NCBI GenBank assembly: GCA_029210545.1
Contig: JARGFV010000038.1
Span: forward strand, 1 to 21,992
From: a bacterium
GTDB taxonomy: Bacteria; BMS3Abin14
Reading direction: 5' to 3'
DNA: 21,992 bases
Numbering within the stretch: position 1 is the stretch's first letter; every line of letters starts with the position of its first letter. The notes beneath the pieces were generated by a model. The model searched no databases. It was not told where the DNA came from and worked only from the letters and a program-made list of their open reading frames with translations. Both the position numbers and the translations under genes were made by a program. Below, in pieces: positions 6,425 to 14,496 of this stretch.

Positions 6425-8281
6425 TCAGCGGAGGAAGAGTCTGGGGAGGAAGGTCGTCAGGGGCGGGAAATAGGTTATCATGAGCACCCCGACCAGAAGG
6501 ACGAGAAGTATGGGCAGGATCGACCGGTAGACCTCCTGCAGCGATTTGTCGAACCGGTAGGAGGAGAGAAAAAGGTTCATCCCCACCGGAGGAGTGAGGT
6601 AGCCCAGCTCGAGGTTGGCAAGGAAAATGATCCCCAGATGGACCGGATCGATCCCGAAAGCCGCACCCAGTGGGACGATAAGAGGCACCACCACAACAAT
6701 GGCAGAGTAGATGTCCATCAGAGCGCCTACGATGATCAGGAAAACGTTCAGAAGGAGCAGGAACACCAGGGGAGACTCGATGGTACCGGTTACCAGATCC
6801 AGCACCCGGGAAGGGACCTGGGCATCGACCAGGTAGTTGGTAAAACCCATGGCAACGCTCAGGATGAGAAGGACACCGCCTATTAGCAGCCCGCACTCGG
6901 TCAGCACCCGGGTTATATCACCAGGCAGCTTCAGATCCCGGTGAAAAAGGGTCTGCGTCAGGAAGGCATAAAGGGCGGTCATGGCCGCCGCCTCCACCGG
7001 GGTGGCCAGGCCGCTGTAAAGCGACCCGAGGGCGACCACCGGCAGGAGCATTTCCCACTTGGCATCCCAGAGGGCCCGCCCCACCTCTTCGGGATCGAAC
7101 CTCTTCCCGGTCGATTCGACCTTCGGGCATTGCCGGGCACCCCACCAGGCGGTCATGACCACCAGCAGCACCCCGGGGAGGATTCCGGCCAGAAAGATCT
7201 CTTCCAGTGAGATTTTCGCGACGATGGCGTAAAGGATCAGGGGGAGGCAGGGAGGGAAGAGGAGACCCAGGGACCCGGAACCGGTGAGCAGTCCGAGGGC
7301 CGATCGCTCGGAGCAGCCGGACGCTGTCAGTATCGGCAGGAGAAGCCCACCCAGGGCCAGGATAGTCACCCCTGACGCACCGGTGAACGAGGTGAAAAAA
7401 GCGCAGACTACGGCGGTAATGATTGCCGGCCCGCCCCTGAGACCGCCCAGACCCACCTGAAACAGCCTGATAAGCCTCCGCGGTGCGCCCCCTTCCGCCA
7501 GAAAATAGCCGGCCAGTGTGAAGAGAGGGAGGGCCGGAAGGGATGGGTTCGTGACCAGGCGATACTGGTCAAGGGGAATGGAGGCGAGGGGCAGCTCCGC
7601 CCCCCAGAAGAGGATGACAGCCGCCCCCCCGAGGAGGACGAAGACGGGGGATCCCAGGGCGGTGGCCAGAACGAGAGCGGCCAGGGCAAGGGGGACAAGC
7701 ACGGCCGGGGAGAGGGGCTGCAGAAGGCCCGCCATGACGATCATCCCGGCGATCAGGGCGACCAGGAGCCGCCCGGGCCACCGATCAGCCCCGTGGCGGA
7801 GGATGTGAAAAGCTATCAGGGCAAAACCCGCGGGGATGACAAGCTGCACGAACCACACCGGGATGCCGTAGGCCAGTATCTTTCCGCCCAGCCGCTCCGA
7901 TCCGATGAACCGGAGGCCGGCCGCGCAAAGCACAGCGGTGACAGCCAGGGCAAAGCCGCCGCTGTAGATCCGGGCGGCGGATCGGTAAGGACCCTTGAGA
8001 TAATCGGTTGCCGCCGAAAGGGAGAGGAGACGGTTTTCCCGGGCGGCGATGGCCCCTCCCAGCATGGACACCACCAGGGTCAGGTGCTGAACCAGGGAGG
8101 TGGAAGCCGAGATGCCCACATTAAAGACCGCCCGAAGGACGATCTCGGCCAGGGGTATCAGAACCATGGCCGCAAGGGCGATGCCGACCAGGAGGTTCTC
8201 CCCCCGTTTCCAGAATCGGGGGAAGCCAGCCAGGCCCCTTTCCTCCGATGCCCCGGGGCTGTCCGGCGGCAAATCTCTCAT
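6425..8281 (-). CDS. dctQM: TRAP transporter fused small/large permease DctQM
   Basis: Inner-membrane subunit of a tripartite ATP-independent periplasmic transporter, driving sodium- or proton-coupled uptake of a substrate captured by the DctP receptor. The 618-residue protein fuses the four-helix DctQ domain (about residues 25-165) to the large DctM domain, with a dozen or so hydrophobic segments overall. DctM signatures include FTGASGVTILALGG, LLTGSGSLGLLFPPCLP, GLATPVEAAAMTALYA, and LGYLTPPVGMNLF (559-571). The fusion is a known arrangement. The start ATG overlaps the dctP stop by four bases (ATGA), so translation is coupled. It is the last gene of the tatT-dctP-dctQM operon. The substrate cannot be read from the sequence. 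Confidence 0.92.
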   Translation of the reverse strand: MRDLPPDSPGASEERGLAGFPRFWKRGENLLVGIALAAMVLIPLAEIVLRAVFNVGISASTSLVQHLTLVVSMLGGAIAARENRLLSLSAATDYLKGPYRSAARIYSGGFALAVTAVLCAAGLRFIGSERLGGKILAYGIPVWFVQLVIPAGFALIAFHILRHGADRWPGRLLVALIAGMIVMAGLLQPLSPAVLVPLALAALVLATALGSPVFVLLGGAAVILFWGAELPLASIPLDQYRLVTNPSLPALPLFTLAGYFLAEGGAPRRLIRLFQVGLGGLRGGPAIITAVVCAFFTSFTGASGVTILALGGLLLPILTASGCSERSALGLLTGSGSLGLLFPPCLPLILYAIVAKISLEEIFLAGILPGVLLVVMTAWWGARQCPKVESTGKRFDPEEVGRALWDAKWEMLLPVVALGSLYSGLATPVEAAAMTALYAFLTQTLFHRDLKLPGDITRVLTECGLLIGGVLLILSVAMGFTNYLVDAQVPSRVLDLVTGTIESPLVFLLLLNVFLIIVGALMDIYSAIVVVVPLIVPLGAAFGIDPVHLGIIFLANLELGYLTPPVGMNLFLSSYRFDKSLQEVYRSILPILLVLLVGVLMITYFPPLTTFLPRLFLR

Positions 8282-9354
8282 CGGGGTTCTTTCCGGTCAG
8301 ATGATCGAGACTCCCTTATGATCCGCTGCACCTCGTCGAAGATCTCCTCGGGAACCATTGACCCGCGGATCTTCGGGTAGATATCCTCGGCGGCCGCTCT
8401 CCAGCGTGCCTCTATTTCCGGGCCGACTTCCTGAACCACGAGGCCTCGTTTCTTCATGGCCTCGACCGACTCGTCCGCCTCCAGCCGGCTCTGGGTTTTT
8501 ATCTCCCTGCCCGCCTCGGCCGCCGCCTCCAGGAGGAGTTCCCGGACGCCCGCGTCAAGACTGTCCCAGGCCTTTTTTGTAACGACAGTTGCTCCCAGGA
8601 GAGGAGCCCAGTTGACCCTAAGCATGTATTTGGCCTGCCGGTAGAACTGACCAGCCAGGGCGTAGTGGGGAGTTGACGGAACGGCATCGATCATGCCGGT
8701 CTGAAGACCGGTCAGGATGTCGCTTGTCTCCAGGGGGACCGGATGATAGCCGGCGGCCTTCATCAGGTCGAACTGCTGGGTATCCCCTGCCCATGCGAAG
8801 ATCTTCATTTTCTTCAGGTCTTCTGGATATTTTGCCGGTTCGTTGGTGAAAAACCTAATCCAGCCGGCATCACCCCAAAAGAGGGTCACGAAACCCTTGT
8901 CCAGCATCTTCTTCTCGAGTGTCGGGCGCAGCAGCTCCAGTACATGCTCCATCTCCTCGAGGGATTCAAACATCATCGGCATGTATTCGAGGACGTTTAT
9001 GGATTCGTCTATCTCCGACAGCCCGACGATGGTCAACATGGCGGCCTGGAGCTGGCCGATACGCATCCTCCGGATCACGTCCGTCTCACCGCCCATGGTC
9101 CCGTCGGTGTAGATCGTAAGGGTTACTCCTCCCCCGGGGGACTGCCGCCACTTCCGGCCCATCATCTGAAGGCTCCGGTGAAAAGATGAGCCTTTGGGGG
9201 CAAGGGTGGCCATACGGATATCAGGGGGTTTTCCCGCCGCGGCCCGGGCGGTGCCCAGCTTCCCGTCCCGCCCGGCTCCTGCCAAAACCAGGACCGTCAC
9301 CAGGACCGTTACGAGCCCGAATATCGGCTGTCTCCCTTTCGATTCGTTCTTCAT
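8278..9354 (-). CDS. dctP: TRAP transporter substrate-binding protein DctP
   Basis: Periplasmic receptor of the TRAP system. The 358-residue precursor has a hydrophobic signal sequence (about residues 11-28) and a likely signal-peptidase site after ARAAA near residue 40. The mature part starts with IRMATLAPKGSSFHRSLQ, a typical DctP first strand and loop. It continues with LTIYTDGTMGGETDVIRRMR, the family hinge and ligand region containing the conserved arginines, and LQTGMIDAVPSTP. Length fits the family. A GGAGG Shine-Dalgarno lies in the 31-base gap after tatT. The stop overlaps the permease start. Receptors of this subfamily associated with TatT lipoproteins have various ligands, so the substrate is left open. 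Confidence 0.92.
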   Translation of the reverse strand: MKNESKGRQPIFGLVTVLVTVLVLAGAGRDGKLGTARAAAGKPPDIRMATLAPKGSSFHRSLQMMGRKWRQSPGGGVTLTIYTDGTMGGETDVIRRMRIGQLQAAMLTIVGLSEIDESINVLEYMPMMFESLEEMEHVLELLRPTLEKKMLDKGFVTLFWGDAGWIRFFTNEPAKYPEDLKKMKIFAWAGDTQQFDLMKAAGYHPVPLETSDILTGLQTGMIDAVPSTPHYALAGQFYRQAKYMLRVNWAPLLGATVVTKKAWDSLDAGVRELLLEAAAEAGREIKTQSRLEADESVEAMKKRGLVVQEVGPEIEARWRAAAEDIYPKIRGSMVPEEIFDEVQRIIRESRSSDRKEPR

Positions 9355-9385
9355 TTATTTCTTCAACCTCCGTTCCGGTGAACTA

Positions 9386-10321
9386 CTATTCCAGGAAAAG
9401 GTCGTCTGTCCGGGAGAGGAGCCAGGCTGCCCGGCGCTGCATGATCAGGTTGCTCAGCCGCCACTCCGGTATGGCGTCGGCATCGATGGCCAGCGCCTGG
9501 TTCAGGAGATCCGTGAACTCCTCCCTGTCCTGGGTGGCCACGGAAACGTTTTCCGCCATGGCCACCAGGGGGGACGCCATCATCCCCCTGGAGAGCTCAA
9601 CGGCCCTCTCGAAATGGGACCGCACCAGGTTTTGCCCTTCCGGACCTTTACCGGGGCTGCCCGACTCCAGGGCGATCAGAAAGACATGAATGGCGCCGTT
9701 GTCGTAAGCTTCGTCCAGCTCCAGGGCACGGTATATGAGAGCTTCCATCTGGGGCAGGTCGGCGATCAGGTCCGGGTCGTCCTTGGAGAGGGAAATGGCC
9801 GCCCCCCATGAAGCGGCCGTCCAGTAGATGAGAGGCACGTCCTTCTTTACAAGTTTTTTAACGGCCCTCTCCGGCTCACGGTAGAGTTCGTCACGGATAC
9901 CCTCATGGGATGTTTCGAGCCCCCGCAGGCCGTAATCCCTGGCCCGGAGATAAAGGCGGCGGGCATACCGGCGCAGCTCCATGGCGCGCAGGAGGTCAGC
10001 ATCCTCAACTTCGTCCGCATCCTGTTCGGTGAATGCGTAGCCGTAGCTGGTGAAACCGCTGGCAGCTGCCAGAAGCAGGCCGCGGTGCCCGGGGCTCTCT
10101 GCCAGCAGGCTCTCCATGAGTTTGAGGCTGAAGGGCGTGGCCGCCCGTATCAGCTCCGGATTGTCATCGCTGGCGTAGGTGCTGCCGCCGCCTGCAAGGG
10201 CGTCTCCCATCCGGTTGACGGCAAACTTCTTAAACGAGCACGAGGAGAGGACCAGGACTACAAGGAGAAATACCGGGATAAGCACCTTCCCTCCCCGCAC
10301 CATACCTCTGGTTTTGCGCAT
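9386..10321 (-). CDS. tatT: TRAP-associated TatT-type lipoprotein (TRAP T-component)
   Basis: Helical, TPR-like lipoprotein that partners with the DctP receptor in some TRAP systems (TatT family, characterised as TP0956 in Treponema). The chosen start is the ATG at 10321, preceded by CGGGAG; the open frame extends upstream to 10381, but that would sit on the predicted transcription start. The 311-residue product begins with a basic and hydrophobic signal and a lipobox, LSSC, with the lipidated cysteine at residue 28. The rest is helix-rich and hydrophilic, with blocks such as KDVPLIYWTAASWGAAISLS and an ALELDEAYDNGAIHVFL helix pair typical of the family. It is the first gene of the operon with dctP and dctQM, and is probably anchored on the periplasmic face of a membrane. 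Confidence 0.87.
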   Translation of the reverse strand: MRKTRGMVRGGKVLIPVFLLVVLVLSSCSFKKFAVNRMGDALAGGGSTYASDDNPELIRAATPFSLKLMESLLAESPGHRGLLLAAASGFTSYGYAFTEQDADEVEDADLLRAMELRRYARRLYLRARDYGLRGLETSHEGIRDELYREPERAVKKLVKKDVPLIYWTAASWGAAISLSKDDPDLIADLPQMEALIYRALELDEAYDNGAIHVFLIALESGSPGKGPEGQNLVRSHFERAVELSRGMMASPLVAMAENVSVATQDREEFTDLLNQALAIDADAIPEWRLSNLIMQRRAAWLLSRTDDLFLE

Positions 10322-10386
10322 ATCGATCTCCCGGACCAACAACATGACACCTTCGGGGAAATGCCCCGGTTCCAAAACCACGCGGC

Positions 10387-10415
10387 ATTATAACTTCTCC
10401 CCTGGCCGAATCCAA
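10387..10415 (-). promoter_or_regulatory. Sigma70-type promoter for the TRAP operon
   Basis: On the minus strand, TTGGAT (10410-10415) and a perfect TATAAT (10387-10392) are separated by 17 bases. Transcription would start near 10380, giving a leader of about 58 bases before the tatT ATG. That leader contains a small CGGGG/CCCCG hairpin at 10354-10368. The -10 is perfect and the -35 is poor. Confidence 0.5.
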
Positions 10416-10416
10416 G

Positions 10417-10444
10417 TTTACTCGTTCTCTTTTACTCGTTCTCT
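10417..10444. repeat. Perfect 14-base tandem duplication
   Basis: TTTACTCGTTCTCT is repeated twice with no mismatch, and the 14-mer itself resembles two related 7-mers. It lies just upstream of the TRAP promoter -35. Confidence 0.7.
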
Positions 10445-10564
10445 TCAGCCCGTCTTTCCGTCTACGACCCCCGGAACGGTCAGGTATGTTTGAAGGTTCG
10501 GCAGGCGTACTATGGTTTGTTCGAGATGATCCGGCGGAGGATCCGGATCGTGTCCATGGCGTAA

Positions 10565-10581
10565 TCACGCCGGTGGCGTGA
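10565..10581. repeat. TCACGCC/GGCGTGA hairpin
   Basis: 7-bp stem with a 3-base loop. The same stem recurs at 16566-16582, and half-copies (TTGGCGTGACTCAGGG) lie at 15877-15892 and 15922-15937, so this is a small dispersed palindrome. This stretch belongs to the 640-base divergent spacer between tatT and otsA. Confidence 0.45.
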
Positions 10582-10611
10582 CTGAAAAGAGGCGGGTTAC
10601 GTGTTCCTGAG

Positions 10612-10630
10612 CCTGCCTGCCGCAGGCAGG
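10612..10630. repeat. CCTGCCTG/CAGGCAGG palindrome
   Basis: Perfect 8-bp inverted repeat around CCG, of a type seen widely in bacterial spacers. Between it and the otsA promoter (10631-10809) I see no gene or structure I can support. Confidence 0.5.
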
Positions 10631-10809
10631 GGGGAACTCTACCCGAAATCCGGCGATTGGGCGCCTCCGGTCGGGCTTGAGGGCTTAAGGAGGGACGGCG
10701 AGCCCTCGTTTGAACCTCCCGGCCTCTCACAACAGTAGAACCGGCCGCCTGAGCACCCCGACCGGAGACGGAGCAATACCAATCGCGGATTTCGGGCAGC
10801 TTGCCCTCC

Positions 10810-10837
10810 TTGGGGTTATGGGCAAGTATGTTATAGT
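10810..10837 (+). promoter_or_regulatory. Candidate extended -10 promoter for the trehalose cluster
   Basis: TTGGGG at 10810-10815, a 16-base spacer, then TATAGT at 10832-10837 preceded by TG at 10829-10830 (extended -10). It points toward otsA, whose GTG lies about 125 bases downstream. The leader would contain repeat copy 4. Confidence 0.4.
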
Positions 10838-10901
10838 AACCTGACGAACGTTGCCGGGGAGCGGGAAAGGGGTCCTGGGCTCCGAGGCACCGCTGATCGT
10901 T

Positions 10902-10964
10902 TAATAGAGTCGCAAAAAGTCCAATCCAGGGACTTTTCGCTCCAAGGAAAGGATTTTTTACGTG
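10902..10964 (-). repeat. Two-hairpin repeat module, copy 4 (inverted, partial)
   Basis: On the minus strand this matches the 3' part of copy 2: half of hairpin A, then all of hairpin B (arms 10912-10922 and 10930-10940, loop AATCCAG with one extra base). The AAGGAAAGG that serves as the otsA Shine-Dalgarno (10944-10952) is the complement of this repeat's hairpin A arm, so the repeat provides the translation signal. Confidence 0.65.
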
Positions 10965-12467
10965 ACCCAGTCGAAAAATACTCGACTCGTCGCCATCTCC
11001 AACCGCCTCCCCGTCGCCCTTTCCAGAAAGGGTGACGCATGGTCGGTGGAGCCCGGTTCTGGCGGCCTGGTGACCGCTATGGCCCCTGTCCTGAGGGACC
11101 GGGGAGGGCTCTGGATCGGGTGGCCCGGCACCTCGGAGCAGGTTGATTTAGACACGGTTCTCGGGGACGCCTCCCTGACCACCGGATACGACCTCATCCC
11201 CGTGGAAATGAACGCGGAGGAGGTCACCAGCTATTATGAAGGGTTCTCCAACCAGATCATCTGGCCCCTCTTTCACGACATGCATTCCCACTGCACCTTT
11301 GACCCGGAGTTCTGGTATTCCTACATCCGGGTCAACGCCAAGTTCGCCGACCGGATTCTGGACCACACCTCCAACAAGGACTACATCTGGGTTCACGATT
11401 ACCACCTCTTTCACGTCGGCAAGTTTTTGCGGGAGCGGGAACGCGGCTACCGGATCGGCTTTTTCCTGCACATTCCCTTTCCCCCCATGGACATCTTCGT
11501 CAGACTCCCCTGGAGGATGGAGATCCTCGACGCCCTGATGGAGTACGATCTGGTTGGGTTCCAGACCTACCGTGACCGGAAGAATTTCCTCGACTGCCTT
11601 CAGCGCTCATACCCCAACACCAAGGTCACCGGGCGGGGAACGGTGGTCCAGGTCGCCTTCAAGGACCGTGTCGTGCGGGTGGGCTACTTCCCTATCAGCA
11701 TTGACTACCGGAACTTCGTCGAGGGCACAAACTCCGAAGGGACCATGGAATGGTATCAGTCCCTCAAGGAGAAGTTCAGTAACCACACCGTCATCCTCGG
11801 CGTGGATCGCATGGATTTCACCAAAGGTATCCAGGAACGGCTCGAGGGGTACCGGAACACCCTGGAGCGCTATCCGGACTTGAGGGAAAAGGTCATTTTC
11901 ACCCAGGTCCTGGTCCCGAGCCGCCACTCCCTGACCAGTTACCAGATCCTCAAAGCGCGCATCGACAGGCTCATCGGAGAGATCAACGGCCAGTTCGCGA
12001 CCCTGGAGTGGGACCCGATCCGTTATCTTTACCGCAGCCTCGAGCACAACGAACTGCTGGCCCTGTACCACCTCGCCGACATCGCCCTGGTCACCCCGTT
12101 AAAGGACGGAATGAACCTGGTAGCCAAGGAGTACTGCGCCTGCAGCCTTCAGAACAACGGAGTCCTCATCCTCAGCGAGTTTGCCGGCGCGGCGGCTGAG
12201 CTTCACAGCGGTGCGCTGCTGGTCAACCCCCACGACTCCGAGGGGATCGCCGACGCGCTTTACTACGCCTTTACCATGGACTACGATGAGAAACAGACCC
12301 GGATGAAAAAAATGCGCCAGATCGTCCGCCGCAGGGATATCTTCCGGTGGGTCGACTCCTTCCTGCAGGCTGCCTTCGCCCGGAACCTCAACGACTTTCC
12401 GCCGGTGAAAGAAGAGTATGTTCCGGGAGTCAGCGGCGAGGATTTCGCCGGCATGCTGAAGGAGTAG
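10962..12467 (+). CDS. otsA: Trehalose-6-phosphate synthase (GT20, OtsA type)
   Basis: Transfers glucose from a nucleotide sugar to glucose-6-phosphate, giving trehalose-6-phosphate; cytosolic, retaining GT-B enzyme. The 501-residue protein keeps the family signatures: SNRLPVAL and SGGLVTAM at the N-terminus (13-20, 33-40), GLWIGWPG (49-56), WVHDYHLF (143-150), FFLHIPFPP (167-175), GVDRMDFTKGI (280-290) with the phosphate-binding Arg283 and Lys288, and LKDGMNLVAKE (380-390) with the acidic donor-binding residues. Start is the GTG at 10962, the only one that fits the AAGGAAAGG at 10944-10952. It is the first gene of a four-gene cluster ending in a matching phosphatase. Glucosylglycerol-phosphate synthases share this fold, so acceptor specificity is inferred. 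Confidence 0.9.
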   Translation: MTQSKNTRLVAISNRLPVALSRKGDAWSVEPGSGGLVTAMAPVLRDRGGLWIGWPGTSEQVDLDTVLGDASLTTGYDLIPVEMNAEEVTSYYEGFSNQIIWPLFHDMHSHCTFDPEFWYSYIRVNAKFADRILDHTSNKDYIWVHDYHLFHVGKFLRERERGYRIGFFLHIPFPPMDIFVRLPWRMEILDALMEYDLVGFQTYRDRKNFLDCLQRSYPNTKVTGRGTVVQVAFKDRVVRVGYFPISIDYRNFVEGTNSEGTMEWYQSLKEKFSNHTVILGVDRMDFTKGIQERLEGYRNTLERYPDLREKVIFTQVLVPSRHSLTSYQILKARIDRLIGEINGQFATLEWDPIRYLYRSLEHNELLALYHLADIALVTPLKDGMNLVAKEYCACSLQNNGVLILSEFAGAAAELHSGALLVNPHDSEGIADALYYAFTMDYDEKQTRMKKMRQIVRRRDIFRWVDSFLQAAFARNLNDFPPVKEEYVPGVSGEDFAGMLKE

Positions 12468-12510
12468 ATCTTCCAGCGACAACGTCCTGGGTTCAGAGAG
12501 AGATTGTCTG

Positions 12511-13197
12511 ATGGCTATAAAAACCGACGCACCCGAGAAACAGCTTCAGGAAAGCTTCCAGGTGTTCGACTGCGCCCCGGTCTTCATCGCCACAGGGGTG
12601 CGGGCTTTCACCCTCCGGGAACTGATCGAGAGCCTGCGGGTCGTCCACCTCTGGAGTATCCAGCACCACTTCTGGGGGCGACTGCTCAGGCCGGCTGTCG
12701 AGGAACCGGAGTACAGCAACGATTTCGCCGCCTGGACGGGCAGGGAACTGAGGGACAAGGTGCTCGCGGAGCGACTGAGCGTCATTTACCCCTCGGACTA
12801 CACCGACATCGAGGAACTTCGGGGGGAGATCATCGACGTCATCGAGAACCGCCTTGACGAGGACCTCACATCCCACACCGCCACGGCACCCCAGCCCTTC
12901 CACTTCCTCCGCTCCCAGCTGGTTGTTTTCGACACCGGGATCAGGATCAGGGAGCCTTCCGAACTCCCCGACGCGATCAAGAGGATGTCGGAGGGGAGCA
13001 TCTTTTACCACTTCATCGAAGCCCGCAGGCGGACTGTGAAGGGCCGCGACGATTTCTCGGCCTGGCTCGAGTTGAACCCAGGTGACTACCATCAGCTCTG
13101 CGCGGGCCTGACAGCCATCGACCCCTACTTCTCCTCACTCGGGGAGATACGTGAGCGCCTCGAAAACCTGTTAAGGCAGGGCTGTCCCCAGGCCTGA
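12511..13197 (+). CDS. DUF5752 family protein
   Basis: Function unknown. The 228-residue soluble protein has no signal peptide or membrane segment. Recognisable features are FTLRELIESLRVVH near the N-terminus, a histidine/aromatic run SIQHHFWGRLL, YSNDFAAWTGRELRDKVLAERL, and SEGSIFYHFIEARRR. I recognise it as the DUF5752 type usually found beside trehalose synthases. It lies 43 bases after otsA and 48 before treT on the same strand, so it is probably co-transcribed. The pattern of conserved His, Trp and Tyr, and a fixed place between two glycosyltransferases, would fit an accessory or regulatory partner; that is inference. The ATG at 12511 has a weak AGAGAGA upstream. Confidence 0.85.
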   Translation: MAIKTDAPEKQLQESFQVFDCAPVFIATGVRAFTLRELIESLRVVHLWSIQHHFWGRLLRPAVEEPEYSNDFAAWTGRELRDKVLAERLSVIYPSDYTDIEELRGEIIDVIENRLDEDLTSHTATAPQPFHFLRSQLVVFDTGIRIREPSELPDAIKRMSEGSIFYHFIEARRRTVKGRDDFSAWLELNPGDYHQLCAGLTAIDPYFSSLGEIRERLENLLRQGCPQA

Positions 13198-13245
13198 CGA
13201 CGTGGGCCTTTAAACCCGATCCTCGCATCCCGCGGAGGTTACAGT

Positions 13246-14496
13246 TTGTCAAATCTTCTCGACAGATATGGAGAAACAGCAGGAAAGGACGTCATCAGGC
13301 AGCTTCGTCTTCTTGCCCGGGAACTGGAGGGGGTCCGGGTCCTCCACGTCAACTCCACCAAGGAGGGCGGGGGCGTAGCCGAGATCCTTCACAAGATGAT
13401 CCCCCTGCTGCGGGACCTGGGGATCGAAGCCGGCTGGGAGGTCATCACCGGCAGCCCGGCCTTCTACCAGTGCACCAAGTGGATGCACAACACCCTCCAG
13501 GGTGAGAGGACGGTCATAACCGGGGAGCTACTCGACGTATACGAAAAAACCAACCAGGAGTTCGCCGAACGGATGCGCGGGCCCCTTGCCGAGGCCGACA
13601 TTGTCTTCATCCACGACCCGCAGCCCGCCGCGGCCATCGGGCACATCCCCGAACGGAAGGGGCGCTGGGTCTGGAGGTGCCACATCGATATCAGCAGGCC
13701 CCAGCGTACGGTCTGGAAATATCTCCGAAAACACGTGGTCCAATACGATTCGAGCATCTTTTCCATGCAGCGGTTTTCCCAGAGGCTGCCCCACATCCAG
13801 TATCTGATCCCCCCGAGCATCGACCCGTTGAGCGAAAAAAACGTGGACCTGTCCGCCCGGGAGATACTGGAGGAGATCTCCCCCTTCAACCTGGCCCCGG
13901 ACATCCCCCTGCTCCTCCAGGTATCCAGGTACGACCGGTTCAAGGACCCCATAGGGGTCATCGAGGCCTACAAGATGGTCAGAAAACTCACACCGGTGCA
14001 GATTGTTCTGGCAGGGGGAGGCGCCAGCGATGATCCCGAGGGGGAAGCTGTTCTCGAGGAGGTGCGCCGGGCCGCCGGGGAAGATCCCGATATCCACGTC
14101 CTCCAGCTACCCAACGACGCTCACCGGACCATCAACGCCCTTCAGCGGCGGGCCGACATCATCATCCAGAAGTCGACAAAGGAGGGGTTCGGGCTCACCG
14201 TGACCGAGGGGATGTGGAAGGGTAAGCCGGTCATCGGCGGTGAGGTCGGCGGTATCCGGCTGCAGGTCATGGACCATAAAACCGGGTTCCTGGTCAACTC
14301 TCCGGAAGGCGCGGCCCTGAGGATCCGATACCTTCTGCACCGCCCCGACGTGCGACTCCGGATGGGATGCCAGGCCAGGGAGTTCGTACGGGACAACTTC
14401 CTCCTTACCCGCCATCTCCGAGACTACCTCGCTCTGATGGTCAGCCTCCTCAAAGGCAAGGAACAAGACCCCTACCTTGAGATCCATGTCTCATAG
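13246..14496 (+). CDS. treT: Trehalose synthase, GT4 (TreT type)
   Basis: Retaining GT-B enzyme of the family that joins an NDP-glucose to glucose to make trehalose directly. The 416-residue protein carries the TreT-like VNSTKEGGGVAE (35-46), VFIHDPQPAA, WRCHIDIS, PPSIDP, QVSRYDRFKDPIGVI beginning the C-terminal domain, and the EGFGLTVTEG GT4 donor-binding motif (313-322). The start is TTG at 13246, supported by GGAGGT at 13234-13239, 6 bases upstream; no suitable ATG is nearby. Its neighbours are the TPS/TPP pair, so this locus has a direct and a two-step route to the same sugar. Exact donor and acceptor are not proven by sequence. Confidence 0.88.
   Translation: MSNLLDRYGETAGKDVIRQLRLLARELEGVRVLHVNSTKEGGGVAEILHKMIPLLRDLGIEAGWEVITGSPAFYQCTKWMHNTLQGERTVITGELLDVYEKTNQEFAERMRGPLAEADIVFIHDPQPAAAIGHIPERKGRWVWRCHIDISRPQRTVWKYLRKHVVQYDSSIFSMQRFSQRLPHIQYLIPPSIDPLSEKNVDLSAREILEEISPFNLAPDIPLLLQVSRYDRFKDPIGVIEAYKMVRKLTPVQIVLAGGGASDDPEGEAVLEEVRRAAGEDPDIHVLQLPNDAHRTINALQRRADIIIQKSTKEGFGLTVTEGMWKGKPVIGGEVGGIRLQVMDHKTGFLVNSPEGAALRIRYLLHRPDVRLRMGCQAREFVRDNFLLTRHLRDYLALMVSLLKGKEQDPYLEIHVS

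Noticed and set aside
10230-10730. Minus-strand 166-residue frame upstream of tatT
   Set aside because: It crosses the predicted TRAP promoter and several repeats, is rich in Arg/Ser/Pro as expected for a shadow frame, and overlaps tatT in another frame.
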